Positions 33,364 to 42,465 of a stretch of 64,000 nt of DNA are shown piece by piece. Source of the stretch: Lujinxingia litoralis (GTDB taxonomy: Bacteria; Myxococcota_A; Bradymonadia; Bradymonadales; Bradymonadaceae). Under the pieces are notes generated by a model, which worked only from the letters and a program-made list of their open reading frames with translations, searched no databases and was not told the DNA's origin. A program made the translations under genes and the position numbers. Within the stretch, counting starts at the first letter, position 1. Every line of letters starts with the position of its first letter. Location of the stretch: positions 68,228 to 132,227 of the forward strand of contig NZ_QHKO01000005.1 in assembly GCF_003260125.1 (NCBI RefSeq), read 5' to 3'.

Positions 33364-36300
33364 TCAATCAAAGAGGGAGCGCTCGCGGAGGCGGTCGGCG
33401 TAGAGCTGGATCCAGGTGGCCTCGTGGTAGCGTCCGCGGGCGCGGAGGATCTCGGCCAGGTGGTCGTTGATCTCCACCAGCCCCTGTGTGTCACCGGGGA
33501 GGGCGCGCAGCGCTCGCCGGATCTCTTTCTCGGCGGTGTCCAGATCGCCCTGGCGGAAGTGGAGCCAGCCCAGGGTGTCGATGTAGCTGGCGTTCCGCTC
33601 GCCAGCCAGGGCCATGGCGCGGTTGACCAGGTCGAGGCCCTGGTCGGTGTGCTTGTTGGTGGTGGCGTAGAGGTAGGCCAGGTTGTTCATGGCGATCGGC
33701 AGGGGGCTCTGCTCGGGGCTGGTGACGAGCGAGCTGGTGATGACGTCGCGGTAGATGTCGTAGGCCGCGTCCGGGGCGTGGGCCTCGTTGACGGAGGCGA
33801 ATTGGGCGGTGACGTCGGACCAGGTGATGCGGGCGGTGCGGTGGAGGTGGGGCAGGTGCTCGTCGAGGAAGCGGATGGTGGTGAATCGGCCCCGTCCCGG
33901 GGAAGCGCGCACGGCGGCCAGCAGGACGAGCTGCAGGTTTTGGGCGGCCAGATTCGGGGCGGTCGCCGGCGTGGCGACTAAGGTCGCCATCAGGGAAACG
34001 GCATGCACGGGGTCGCTACCTTCGAAGGCGGCGACGAGCCCGTCGTAGAGGACGCTGATCGAGGGGAGGCCGTCGGCCATGGCGTCGATGAGATCGTCGG
34101 CGCTGGCCTGACCCAGGCCAAGTTGCGCGGTGAGCCGGGCCGCGCGCCGGGTGGCGTCTTCATCGGGGAGGGCCGGGCCCAGCGCGTGGAGCGCGGGCTG
34201 GTAGTGGCGGCGGCGGTAGAGTTTGCGGGCGATGGTCAGGCGGAGCGCGGCGGCGTTGGGCGTGCGATCGAGGCGCTCCAGCCAGTGGTCGGCGCGCTCG
34301 GGAAAGCCCAGGGCCAGCTCAGCGGCCGCGAAGCTGCTCAGGTGCAGGGGGCTGAGCGCCTGTCCTTCGAGCGCCGGGGCAACGACCCTGGCCAGCTCCA
34401 CATCGAGGAACTCGTTTTCGAGCAGGACGATGAGTCCGTCGATGGCGGTGAGTTGAGCGCCGGTCTGGTCGATGTAGTTCCGTATCTGGGTGCGGGCCTC
34501 CTCAATGTCGCCGGTGCGCAGGAGGAGCTCGATGCGGGCGAGCTTCCACTTGAGCGCCGCCGGCGCCAGACGCTGGAGGCCGTCGAGGATCGTCAGGGGG
34601 ATGGCCGGTTCGGGGGCCGAGAGCGCCCGGGATAGGGCGTCCTGGAGGGACTTGCCGGCGTTGTCGTCGGTTCTGAGAATGGGATCGATCAGCGCGCGGA
34701 CCTGGTCCACGTCGCCCTGGTAGATGGCCGAGTTCAGGGCGCGGGTCAGCGCGTGCCCCACCGGGGTGAGGTCGGCATCGTGGATTGCCAGGGAGTGAGC
34801 GCTCTCGCTGTAGCCCAGGTTATGCAGCGTGTCGATGAGGTTCTGGCGGGCCAGTTGGGGGTCGGCGGTGACCTGGAGGAAGGCGTCGGTGGCCTGGCTG
34901 ACCTGGTCCTCGGAGGCTCCCCGTGCGCGCAGGATGGCGAGCTGGCCCGAGAAGATGCGGAGGTTGCCCGGGGAGCGCTCCCGGGCGGCGTTGAGCAGCG
35001 CGCTGGCGCGCTCCAGTTCGCTGAACGCGAGCAGGTCTTGGGCCAGCGCCAGGGCGGCGTCCTGGTCGTGGTCGGAGCTGGCGAGCCAGGCGTCGGTGGC
35101 CTGATCGGCTCCCCGGGTGTCGCCGCGCAGGAGCGCGGCGCGCAGGCGCAGGCGACTGGCGCGGGGGGCGTTTTGGAGGGCATCGGGGAGCGTGTCAAGG
35201 TGGGCCAGGGCGTCGTCCACGTAGCCCTGGGAGGCGATGGCCTCCAGCGCGCCCAGGATGGCGTCTTCGGTGACGACGCTGGCCTGGCGACCACCGAAGT
35301 TGGCTCCCTGCAGCCCCTGGAGCCAGGCCAGATGTCGGTCGATCTCGGCCCGGGAGGTTGCGATGTCGCCGTGGCTATCCAGGTCGTGAAGGATCTTCAG
35401 CGGGAAGGCCCCGGCGGTGTGGGTGTGGCGAGCGGCCACGTCGTCGAGGAGGCGTGCGACCAGGTCGGGGCGTTGGGTGAGGTTCAGGCGTAACACCGCG
35501 CTGTCGATGGCGGCCGAGGGCTGAGGGCTTTCCAGGACACTGCGGAGAAGGTGTTGGAATCCCTCCTCGACCTGGCGGTTGAGGATCAGGGTATGGGCGA
35601 GCTGCCCGCGGTAGGTGGTGTCGCCGGCGTCGACGGCGGCGCGCAGGTAGGCCATGGCCTCCGAGGTGCGTCCCATGCGCAGGAAGGCATCGCCCAGCGG
35701 TCCAATAAAGCGCTCGTTGGAGCGTTCCAGGGGATCGACCACCCGGCGCAGCGCCTGGGCCGGATCGGAGAGGGCGGCGCCCGGGGTAGCGGAGACCTGT
35801 CGGTTCAGGAGCAGGGCGGAGGCCGTGGCGGGATCGCCCTCGCTCATCTCGGTAGTGATGAGCTCGTTGCTGAGCGCGTAGTGGCCGCTTTGATCCAGGC
35901 GGTTGACGACTTCGAAGAGGGGGAGCCCGTGGGTCTGGACCTTCTCGACCCAGGCTCGTGCCCGCGCCGGATCGCCGGTGAGGAGGTCGGGGTGCGCGCG
36001 ACCGATGGGCGGGGCGCTGAGGTGTTGGGCGCTGGGAGCGTGGGCGCCGAGGAGGGCCTCGACGTGGCCTTCATAGCCGGCGGCGGCCAGAGTCTGGCTC
36101 AGGTCCCGGAGATGTGCGGGATCGCAGGTGTCGGGATCTTCCCGGCAAAAGGCGGCATCTTCCAGGGCGGCATCGACCGCGCCGGCGCGGGCATGGAGCC
36201 GGGCGCGGGAGAGGCGCAGGGAGCGTTCACCCGGCAGGCGCGCGATGCCCTGATTGAGCATGGGGATGGCGCGGTCGAGCTGGCCGTGGTTGGCCAGAAA

Positions 36301-39141
36301 GTCGGCGGCGGCGATCCAGGCTTCGGCGCGGGCGCTCTTGGTGGCCCAGGCGGTCAGGAGCTCGGTGGCTTGATCGGTGCGACCGGCCCGGAAGTGGTTG
36401 AGGGCGATGAGGTAGGTCTGTTCGCCGGGCCCCATGGTGGCGATGCGTTCGAGCTGGGTGATGGCGGAGTCCCACATCCCGGCGTTCTCCAGCACGCTTA
36501 AGACCATCTGTCGGGCCACCAGGGTGTTGGAAGCGCCGGCCAGGTAGGAGTCGATCAGCGCGTCGATTTCATCGAGGCGATCCTGGCTGCGGTAGAGCGT
36601 GGCGAGCATCGTGAAGGCCTGGCGGCGGGCGGTCTCGTTGGCCGAGGCGAAGGCGTAGTTGAGGTAGGGTTCGGCAGCGGTGTAGCGCTGATGTTCAACG
36701 AGGAGTTCGGCGATGGTGATGGTCGGATTGAGGCTGCGAGAGGCGTCGCGGTGGAATTGTTCGAGGAGGGTTTCGGCGCGTTGATGTTGGCCCAGCTCCA
36801 GGAGGGCCTCGGCGTAGGCGAACATCAGCTCGGCGGGCCGGACGCCGGCCTTAAGCGCCTGTTCAAAGGCCGGGGCGGCGACCTCGAAGTAGTGGGCGCG
36901 ATGCCAGCGCTCAGCCAGCGAGCGCCAGTCGGAGGAGGGGGCGGCGAGCTTCAGCGCGCGGCGGTAGTGCTTCAGCGCGCGGCGGCGGAAGGCGGCGGCG
37001 TCCTGCTCGGAGGCGCCGCGTTGCACGGCGTCGTAGACGTCGCCCAGGGCCATGCTCGACTCAAAATCATCGCGCCCCGCAAAGATGCGATGGGCCAGCG
37101 GGAGTGCGGCGGTGGCACGCTCTCGGGCGAGCAAGAGGCGCAGGATTCTGTCGAAGGCCGCCCGGGGTTGTTCGGCGCGTTCGATGAAGAGGACCAGGGT
37201 GTCGATCCCCTGCTGATCGCGGCCGGTTAAAAAGTAGTGGTCGGAGAGCTGTTCGGCGAAGCGCCAGGCGTTGGGCTGGGCGTCGACGAGCGCGACCAGG
37301 GTCGCCTCAATGCGGGCCGGCATGGCGGCCTGACGGTAGTGGGCCAGGGCGTGTTGCAGGGCGTTGCTGCGCAGTTCGGGTTCGATGGCCTCCAGGTAGG
37401 TGTCGAGGGCCTGGCTCATCGCCGAGTAGCGGGCCTGTTCCAGGTGGATGGAGGCGATGTTGAGCCAGGAGTGGGCGTTTCCGCCACGGGCCGAGCGTTG
37501 GTAGAAGTGCAGGGCCCGGCCCGGCTCCCCGAAGCGGGCAAAACGGGTCGCTACCAGGAGGATATCGGCGTCCTGGTTCCCGCGGGCGTCGATCCAGGCT
37601 TCGAAGGCGGCCTCGGCATCGGAGGGTCGTCCCCAGGCCATGTAGAGGCCGGCCAGATGCTGGGCGACGACGATGTTCTGGTGTTGTTGATCGCCGAGGC
37701 GCCGCAGGATGGCGCGGGCTTCTTCAAAGAAGCGTTCGTGCTGGAGTTGCGTGGCAATCTCCAGCGTGGGTTCCACGCGGTGATCCACGGCTTTGAGGTA
37801 GGCGTAGAAGGCCTCGAGCATGGCCTCGCGCTCTTTGAGTTCTAAGAGCACCAGGCCGAGTGCGCGGTAGGCCATGGGATCGGTCTGGGGATACTGGAGC
37901 GCGCGCTCGTAGAGGGAGCGCGCCAGCTCGAAGTTGTTGCGCTCATGAGCCCAGCCGGCGGCATGGCGCAGGCTGAGGTGGGCCGGCGGGTTGGCCTCGA
38001 CAAAGCGATTGAGCAGGGCCTCGACCTCGTCCAGGCGCGCCCGGGCGGCCAGGAGGTTGCCCAGGGTCGAGGTAAAGGCCCAGTCTGGCGCGAGGGTCTC
38101 GGGGGCCTCCAGCAGGAGGGTGAGCGCGAGCTCCGGCGCGCCCTCGTTGATGGCCAGTCTGGCGAGCTCGGTGTAGGTGGCGGCGTTGGGTGGCGAGGTT
38201 CGGGCGTTGAGCGAGGCGCGCAGGGCTTCTTCAGCGCGATCGGGCTGGTTGAGGGAGAGGTGGGCGCTGGCCAGGCGCTGGTAGAGGGGGGGCAGCTCCT
38301 CGTCCGGGGCGGTGAGCAGAGCGATGGCTTCGTTTAGCAGTTCGACGGCCACGCCGGGGGCGTTCGCGTCGACGGCGCGTTGGGCGAAGCGACTCAAGAT
38401 CTCCTGTCGTCGGGAGGGCTCGTCGAACTCGGCGGCCGTGGTGTGCCAGATACGCAGCGCCTGCTCCTTGAGATCGAGGCTTGCGTAATAAGAGCCGAGC
38501 TCGCCGGCGGCCTGTTCAAAGCTCGGATCGGTGGCCAGGGCGTCTTCCAGAAGTTCGATGGCTTCGACGCTCTTGTCGCGCTGGGTAAGGTCGTAGCTGC
38601 GAGACAGGATTTCGGTGCGTTCTTTGTCACGGTCGGCCGCCGGGTGCTCCGGGGCCAGGGCGCGCAGGGCGGGGCGAAGCTGTATCAACAGGTTGTACTG
38701 CCGCCGCACCTCGGCATGGGTGATCCCGCGCTCCAGGAGCGCGACCATCTGCGCGTCGTCGAGCGCGGAGGGGGCATGCTGGCGAGCGCGCAGGTAGGCC
38801 AGGGCGGCCTCCGAGGCATCGTTTAGGGCTTCGTAAATTCGGGCGACCAGGGCGGCGGCTCGCTCGCCAAATTCGCCGGAGTTTTCGGCTCGGAGCGCCG
38901 GCTGAAGTGCGCCCTGGTGGTCGCCTCGTCCCGCCAGCGCTTCGGCCAGAAGCAGGGAGGCCGTTGGGCTGTCGGGCTCGCGTTCCAATTCCTGCCTGGC
39001 GAGCGCTTCGGCCCGGGGGAAGTCGCCGGCGTTCAGGGCGTCTTGTCCTCGTTGGAGGTCGTGGGCACATCCGGCCAGCAGCGTGGTGGCCAGCAGCCAT
39101 CCCAGGGCGTACGAGCGTCGTCGGGCAAGGAGCTTCATCAT
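33364..39141 (-). CDS. giant TPR-repeat lipoprotein (1925 residues)
   Basis: A lipoprotein signal ends in LLATTLLAGC (about residue 25). Almost the whole remainder is a helical solenoid of degenerate tetratricopeptide repeats, for example DALNAGDFPRAEALARQELE near the start and YIDTLGWLHFRQGDLDTAEK near the end. No enzymatic domain is visible. TPR lipoproteins of 900 residues or so occur in exopolysaccharide and protein-sorting systems, but this one is about twice that length. A periplasmic scaffold that gathers several partners is the natural inference. It is transcribed alone and ends at the bidirectional hairpin 14 bp beyond its stop. The MM start is followed directly by the basic n-region of the signal. 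Confidence 0.88.
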   Translation of the reverse strand: MMKLLARRRSYALGWLLATTLLAGCAHDLQRGQDALNAGDFPRAEALARQELEREPDSPTASLLLAEALAGRGDHQGALQPALRAENSGEFGERAAALVARIYEALNDASEAALAYLRARQHAPSALDDAQMVALLERGITHAEVRRQYNLLIQLRPALRALAPEHPAADRDKERTEILSRSYDLTQRDKSVEAIELLEDALATDPSFEQAAGELGSYYASLDLKEQALRIWHTTAAEFDEPSRRQEILSRFAQRAVDANAPGVAVELLNEAIALLTAPDEELPPLYQRLASAHLSLNQPDRAEEALRASLNARTSPPNAATYTELARLAINEGAPELALTLLLEAPETLAPDWAFTSTLGNLLAARARLDEVEALLNRFVEANPPAHLSLRHAAGWAHERNNFELARSLYERALQYPQTDPMAYRALGLVLLELKEREAMLEAFYAYLKAVDHRVEPTLEIATQLQHERFFEEARAILRRLGDQQHQNIVVAQHLAGLYMAWGRPSDAEAAFEAWIDARGNQDADILLVATRFARFGEPGRALHFYQRSARGGNAHSWLNIASIHLEQARYSAMSQALDTYLEAIEPELRSNALQHALAHYRQAAMPARIEATLVALVDAQPNAWRFAEQLSDHYFLTGRDQQGIDTLVLFIERAEQPRAAFDRILRLLLARERATAALPLAHRIFAGRDDFESSMALGDVYDAVQRGASEQDAAAFRRRALKHYRRALKLAAPSSDWRSLAERWHRAHYFEVAAPAFEQALKAGVRPAELMFAYAEALLELGQHQRAETLLEQFHRDASRSLNPTITIAELLVEHQRYTAAEPYLNYAFASANETARRQAFTMLATLYRSQDRLDEIDALIDSYLAGASNTLVARQMVLSVLENAGMWDSAITQLERIATMGPGEQTYLIALNHFRAGRTDQATELLTAWATKSARAEAWIAAADFLANHGQLDRAIPMLNQGIARLPGERSLRLSRARLHARAGAVDAALEDAAFCREDPDTCDPAHLRDLSQTLAAAGYEGHVEALLGAHAPSAQHLSAPPIGRAHPDLLTGDPARARAWVEKVQTHGLPLFEVVNRLDQSGHYALSNELITTEMSEGDPATASALLLNRQVSATPGAALSDPAQALRRVVDPLERSNERFIGPLGDAFLRMGRTSEAMAYLRAAVDAGDTTYRGQLAHTLILNRQVEEGFQHLLRSVLESPQPSAAIDSAVLRLNLTQRPDLVARLLDDVAARHTHTAGAFPLKILHDLDSHGDIATSRAEIDRHLAWLQGLQGANFGGRQASVVTEDAILGALEAIASQGYVDDALAHLDTLPDALQNAPRASRLRLRAALLRGDTRGADQATDAWLASSDHDQDAALALAQDLLAFSELERASALLNAARERSPGNLRIFSGQLAILRARGASEDQVSQATDAFLQVTADPQLARQNLIDTLHNLGYSESAHSLAIHDADLTPVGHALTRALNSAIYQGDVDQVRALIDPILRTDDNAGKSLQDALSRALSAPEPAIPLTILDGLQRLAPAALKWKLARIELLLRTGDIEEARTQIRNYIDQTGAQLTAIDGLIVLLENEFLDVELARVVAPALEGQALSPLHLSSFAAAELALGFPERADHWLERLDRTPNAAALRLTIARKLYRRRHYQPALHALGPALPDEDATRRAARLTAQLGLGQASADDLIDAMADGLPSISVLYDGLVAAFEGSDPVHAVSLMATLVATPATAPNLAAQNLQLVLLAAVRASPGRGRFTTIRFLDEHLPHLHRTARITWSDVTAQFASVNEAHAPDAAYDIYRDVITSSLVTSPEQSPLPIAMNNLAYLYATTNKHTDQGLDLVNRAMALAGERNASYIDTLGWLHFRQGDLDTAEKEIRRALRALPGDTQGLVEINDHLAEILRARGRYHEATWIQLYADRLRERSLFD

Positions 39142-39494
39142 AGTGTTTACTTCAGCAGGTCAGAGGGTTAGTACGGCGTGAGCCAGCGTGATTGCTACGT
39201 TTGCTGGATCGAGAGTGATGCCTGCGCCTCGATGCCGTGGTCGTGGCGCTCTCGAGGCCGCAGCCAGGGTCCACCGCATCTGCATCGCAGCGAGGCAAGG
39301 ATAGGGCGGAGGTATTGCGCACGCCACAGGGTGTGGTCTCACAGGCCGGAGACGGGTGCAAGACAGGCCAGGCCTACCCACATTGATCGCTCCTTAACTT
39401 TACAAGGGGCAGCTCTGTGCTAATGATAACGGCCCGTTCGCGGGTTTTGAGTCCCGAACTTCTTCAAAGATCTCGAAACAAAAGGGTAAACATC
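39142..39494. other. divergent intergenic region between TPR giant and acidic protein gene
   Basis: This region should carry the two divergent promoters, but I cannot identify convincing boxes. Open frames in it (for example 39160-39381, minus) are Arg/Thr/Pro-rich shadows. Confidence 0.4.
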
Positions 39495-40109
39495 GTGACG
39501 TCGAATGAAGACGAGTTGATGGCCTATGACGGTCTGACCATTGAGCGTGGTGCGCGGCACTGCAAGATCCTTGATGAGGAGGGCGAGGTGGAGTTTCGGA
39601 CGACGAACGTGCGCGACGCGCAGAAGTACCTGGAGCTTCTCGCGGATCGCGATCGGCTCCAGAAGCTGCTCGACTCTCGTGGCATTGCGCCTCATCGCAT
39701 CTACCTGTTGGCGGCCGACGAAGAGAAGCGCGGCCGGGTCAATCTGGAGGGCGCGGCGGCCAAAGAGGTGGTCATCGTCGCCAAGAGCGAAGACAACGGC
39801 CTGGTGGTTCGGAGTCTGAGCGACGGTAAGGAAGAGATCGTCGATATGGACGAGCTCGAGCCGATTGAAGGCGGTCCTTATCTGCAGGCCTCCGAGGTGC
39901 AGGACGAGACGATGCTGGCGCTGGTGCGCTTTGATCGTGAGGCGGAGACGGCCCATCTGGCGCTCTTCCGCACGCAGGAAGGGGCCGATGAGATGGCGGC
40001 GGAGTGGTCCAAGGCCGAAGAGTCGCCGGGCAGCGAGTACCAGGCGTTGGTGGCCAACTCCGAGGGGGATGTGATCCTCTACCGAGTGGAAGCAACCGTC
40101 GAAGATTGA
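39495..40109 (+). CDS. acidic soluble protein of unknown function
   Basis: The 204-residue product has no signal or membrane segment and is rich in Glu and Asp. It looks like a compact alpha/beta protein (TIERGARHCKILDEEGEVEF opens it; SEYQALVANSEGDVILYRVE is near the end). I do not recognise the family. The GTG at 39495 was chosen because AAAGGG lies 8 bp upstream; the ATG at 39519 is an alternative giving 196 residues. The frame upstream of the GTG has no coding character. It is a single gene closed by a strong hairpin. Confidence 0.75.
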   Translation: MTSNEDELMAYDGLTIERGARHCKILDEEGEVEFRTTNVRDAQKYLELLADRDRLQKLLDSRGIAPHRIYLLAADEEKRGRVNLEGAAAKEVVIVAKSEDNGLVVRSLSDGKEEIVDMDELEPIEGGPYLQASEVQDETMLALVRFDREAETAHLALFRTQEGADEMAAEWSKAEESPGSEYQALVANSEGDVILYRVEATVED

Positions 40110-40131
40110 GCGCCTCCCCGACCTGAGGGTT

Positions 40132-40184
40132 GCGCCCACAAAAAAAGCCTCGCCGAGAATTCGGCGAGGCTTTTTTGTGGGCGC
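40132..40184. terminator. bidirectional rho-independent terminator
   Basis: A long near-perfect stem of about 24 bp around a 4-base loop has an A-run on the left and a T-run on the right. It separates the acidic protein gene (plus) from the rhodanese gene (minus). Confidence 0.92.
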
Positions 40185-40223
40185 GCCAGCGAGGTAGAAA
40201 GCTGGCGCGTGCGAGCTCTGGGC

Positions 40224-40583
40224 TCAGAGGCGGGCGACTTCCCCGATAATCTCGGCCTTGCTTCCCTCGGTGAGGAAACCGGCGTTCTTCCAGGCGTCAA
40301 TGCCGCCGTCGAAGTCGGAAACCTTGCGGTAGCCGAGCTCTTCGAGGATTTTGGCGGCGCGATTGGAGGCCTCAGCGTCGTGGTTGTGACCGTAGACGAC
40401 GATGCGCTGGTTCTTGGTCAGATCCTTGCGCGCGCGCTCCTTGAGTTCTCCGACCGGGATGTTGATCGCACCGGGGATGTGCTCACGCTGGAAGTCCTCG
40501 GGGTTGAGAATGTCGATCAGTACGAAGTCTTCGCCTTCGACGATACGCTGATGAAGCTCCGTGCTAGACATCAACCGTGCCAT
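40224..40583 (-). CDS. rhodanese-fold protein lacking the catalytic cysteine
   Basis: This 119-residue single rhodanese domain has the family pattern LIDILNPEDFQREHIPGAINIPVGEL, later IVVYGHNHDAEASNRAAKIL and the C-terminal FDGGIDAWKNAGF. Active rhodaneses have VVYC at the start of the loop. Here the cysteine position is glycine and the loop reads GHNHDAEA, so sulfur transfer by the normal mechanism is not possible. A binding or regulatory role is inferred. The start is set at the ATG preceded by AAAGGA; the longer frame upstream is not conserved. Confidence 0.85.
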   Translation of the reverse strand: MARLMSSTELHQRIVEGEDFVLIDILNPEDFQREHIPGAINIPVGELKERARKDLTKNQRIVVYGHNHDAEASNRAAKILEELGYRKVSDFDGGIDAWKNAGFLTEGSKAEIIGEVARL

Positions 40584-40948
40584 GAAGTTCCTTTGTTCTG
40601 GGCCAGTTACGCCGATTAAGTCCTCCAGATGCCCGCGGTGACTTGGCGAAGTCGGCCGGATTTGGGACAACGATACCTCATCATGCGAGGACCGTGACCG
40701 CAGGGCAGGACCACTGCTGGCGTGTAATATAGTCGCCCGCCCCCCTTTAGCAACCGCGCATCCGGGCGGATGCCTGCCGGGTGGACCCCGGGATTGAGGG
40801 GGGGGCCGGGGAGGCTGGTTTAGGCGCCAAACCGGTGTATAAACGGGCGGCGCGCCGAGGGCGTGGCCGCCTGTTGAAGGGTGGCGGGGATGGAATGGGC
40901 GCGGTGGTGTTTGTGTGTCGGGGTGTTTTAAAAGAGGAGTGTTTCGTG

Positions 40949-42052
40949 ATGATAAGCGCGTCGAACACGCGAGGATGGATAGCGGCAGCGTTGGCCCTTG
41001 TGGCCTTGCTCTACGGTGCGCCTCTGTGGGCCCAGGGCAAGGATGCCGCGCTCGACCGGGTGCGAGAAGCCAACGGGCATTACGATGCCGGTGAGTTTGA
41101 CGATGCGTTGCTGAAGTATCGCCAGGCCTACGACGTGCTTGAGGATGTGCGTCTGCTCTACCGGATCGGGCTGAGCTACGAGAATCTGGGCAACTACGCC
41201 CGGGCCCGCCAGATGCTGTTGCGCTATCTGGAGCTCGATGAAGAGAGTCCGGTTGAGGGGCGAGTCCGCGCGAAGATCGACCAGCTTCGGGACCTGGAGA
41301 CGAATATTCAGGCGTATCTGGCGATTGAGACGGTGCCTTCCGGGGCGACCGTCTACCTCAACGGGTATATGGGGCAGGCCGAGGGGACTGCGCCGCTGAC
41401 GATGCCGGTGGGGGCCGGGGAGAATGTGGTGACGCTGGTGTTTCCCGACCGTCAGCGTCTGCAGGTGGTTGTGGATGTGGGGGCCGGACAGCGGGTGGAG
41501 CGTCTCTTTCAGGTGGGGCCGGGCGCTGCGATCGGGGAGGCGGGGCCGGAGACGGGTGAAGACACCGCAGGTTCGGCCGGCGAGGCGCTGGCCAGTGTCG
41601 AGGGCGTGGCGCCGGAATCCCTGGACTCGGAGCTTGTAGGGACCGAAGAGACGCCTGCGGCTTCCGTAGAGGATTCGGAGGAGGCGTCGCCCGAAGAAGG
41701 TGTGGAAGCGAAGCAGGCGGCCGATGTGATCCCGATGCCCGGTTCTGAGCCGCAGATGGATCGCCCGGTGCAGCTGGATCGGGTGAGCATCGCGCCGCCC
41801 TGGTGGGCCAACACCCTGGCAGTGGTCTCGTTTGTGGGGAGTGCCGCGTGTGCGGCGGGCATGTTTACGGAGCGGGTTCCGGCGGGGCCGGGGGCCCTGT
41901 GCATGGTGGCGTTGACCGGGGGAGGGTTCTACCTGCTCGGCCGCGACTGGAAGACGCGTCTGCCTCCGGCGTCGATGGCCCCGGGGTACGATGTGCAGGC
42001 CGGCGCTCGCCAGGATCGGGTGTTGGGTGTGAGCTTCGGTGGGCGCTTCTAG
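40949..42052 (+). CDS. TPR and PEGA domain envelope protein
   Basis: The 367-residue product has a signal peptide (about residues 1-27, ending APLWAQ). TPR-like helices follow (about 30-125, YDAGEFDDALLKYRQAYDVL and NLGNYARARQMLLRYLEL), then a PEGA domain (about 130-195, IETVPSGATVYLNGYMGQAE). An acidic Glu/Ala/Ser/Pro-rich linker precedes a C-terminal hydrophobic region near 275-320. The combination is common in large-genome deltaproteobacteria and is usually of unknown function. The ATG follows an AGAGGAG site; a GTG directly before it is an equally possible start. Confidence 0.78.
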   Translation: MISASNTRGWIAAALALVALLYGAPLWAQGKDAALDRVREANGHYDAGEFDDALLKYRQAYDVLEDVRLLYRIGLSYENLGNYARARQMLLRYLELDEESPVEGRVRAKIDQLRDLETNIQAYLAIETVPSGATVYLNGYMGQAEGTAPLTMPVGAGENVVTLVFPDRQRLQVVVDVGAGQRVERLFQVGPGAAIGEAGPETGEDTAGSAGEALASVEGVAPESLDSELVGTEETPAASVEDSEEASPEEGVEAKQAADVIPMPGSEPQMDRPVQLDRVSIAPPWWANTLAVVSFVGSAACAAGMFTERVPAGPGALCMVALTGGGFYLLGRDWKTRLPPASMAPGYDVQAGARQDRVLGVSFGGRF

Positions 42053-42145
42053 TGGGGGAGGGGCGCGCCGCCTTGCGCGTTGCGCGTGCCGGTGATACCT
42101 CTTCGGCGTGACGTATGGAATGACCCAACCTGCAGCTACCTCGAG

Positions 42146-42340
42146 ATGACGATGTCTGAACGCCCCCCTCAGCATATCTCCCGTAAGAAGACCCCGGTGT
42201 TCTGGGACTGGTGGTATGAGAACCCCGTTGAGATCATCACCGTGTTGATGATTCTGGCCTTTTTCTCGCTGACTCCCTGGAGCGGGTTCGGGGTCTCGGA
42301 GCAGGACATCAACGCCGCCGAGATTACGATCGTGCCCTGA
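42146..42340 (+). CDS. small single-pass membrane protein
   Basis: The 64-residue product has a basic, aromatic N-terminal part (HISRKKTPVFWDWWYENPVE), one membrane helix (about residues 30-50) and a short acidic tail. No family is recognised. It lies about 90 bp after the TPR/PEGA gene and directly before a hairpin terminator, so it is probably the last gene of that unit. The ATG two codons further in is an alternative start. Confidence 0.65.
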   Translation: MTMSERPPQHISRKKTPVFWDWWYENPVEIITVLMILAFFSLTPWSGFGVSEQDINAAEITIVP

Positions 42341-42371
42341 AGGGCGCCGGCGCGTGATGCATCTGAATTTA

Positions 42372-42400
42372 AAGGTCGGGCGATGCCCGGCCTTTTTTTA
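42372..42400 (+). terminator. rho-independent terminator
   Basis: A 10-bp stem (42372-42381 with 42385-42394) with a 3-base loop is followed by a T-run. It ends the TPR/PEGA and small membrane protein unit. Confidence 0.85.
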
Positions 42401-42465
42401 TGCTCAACAGGGGGCGCAGCGGGAGGAGGGATGCGTGGCTCGCCGGCGTGACGGGCGCACACGCC

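Noticed and set aside
39160..39381. A 73-residue minus-strand frame upstream of the giant TPR gene
   Set aside because: Arg/Pro/Thr-rich, no ribosome binding site and no recognisable fold.
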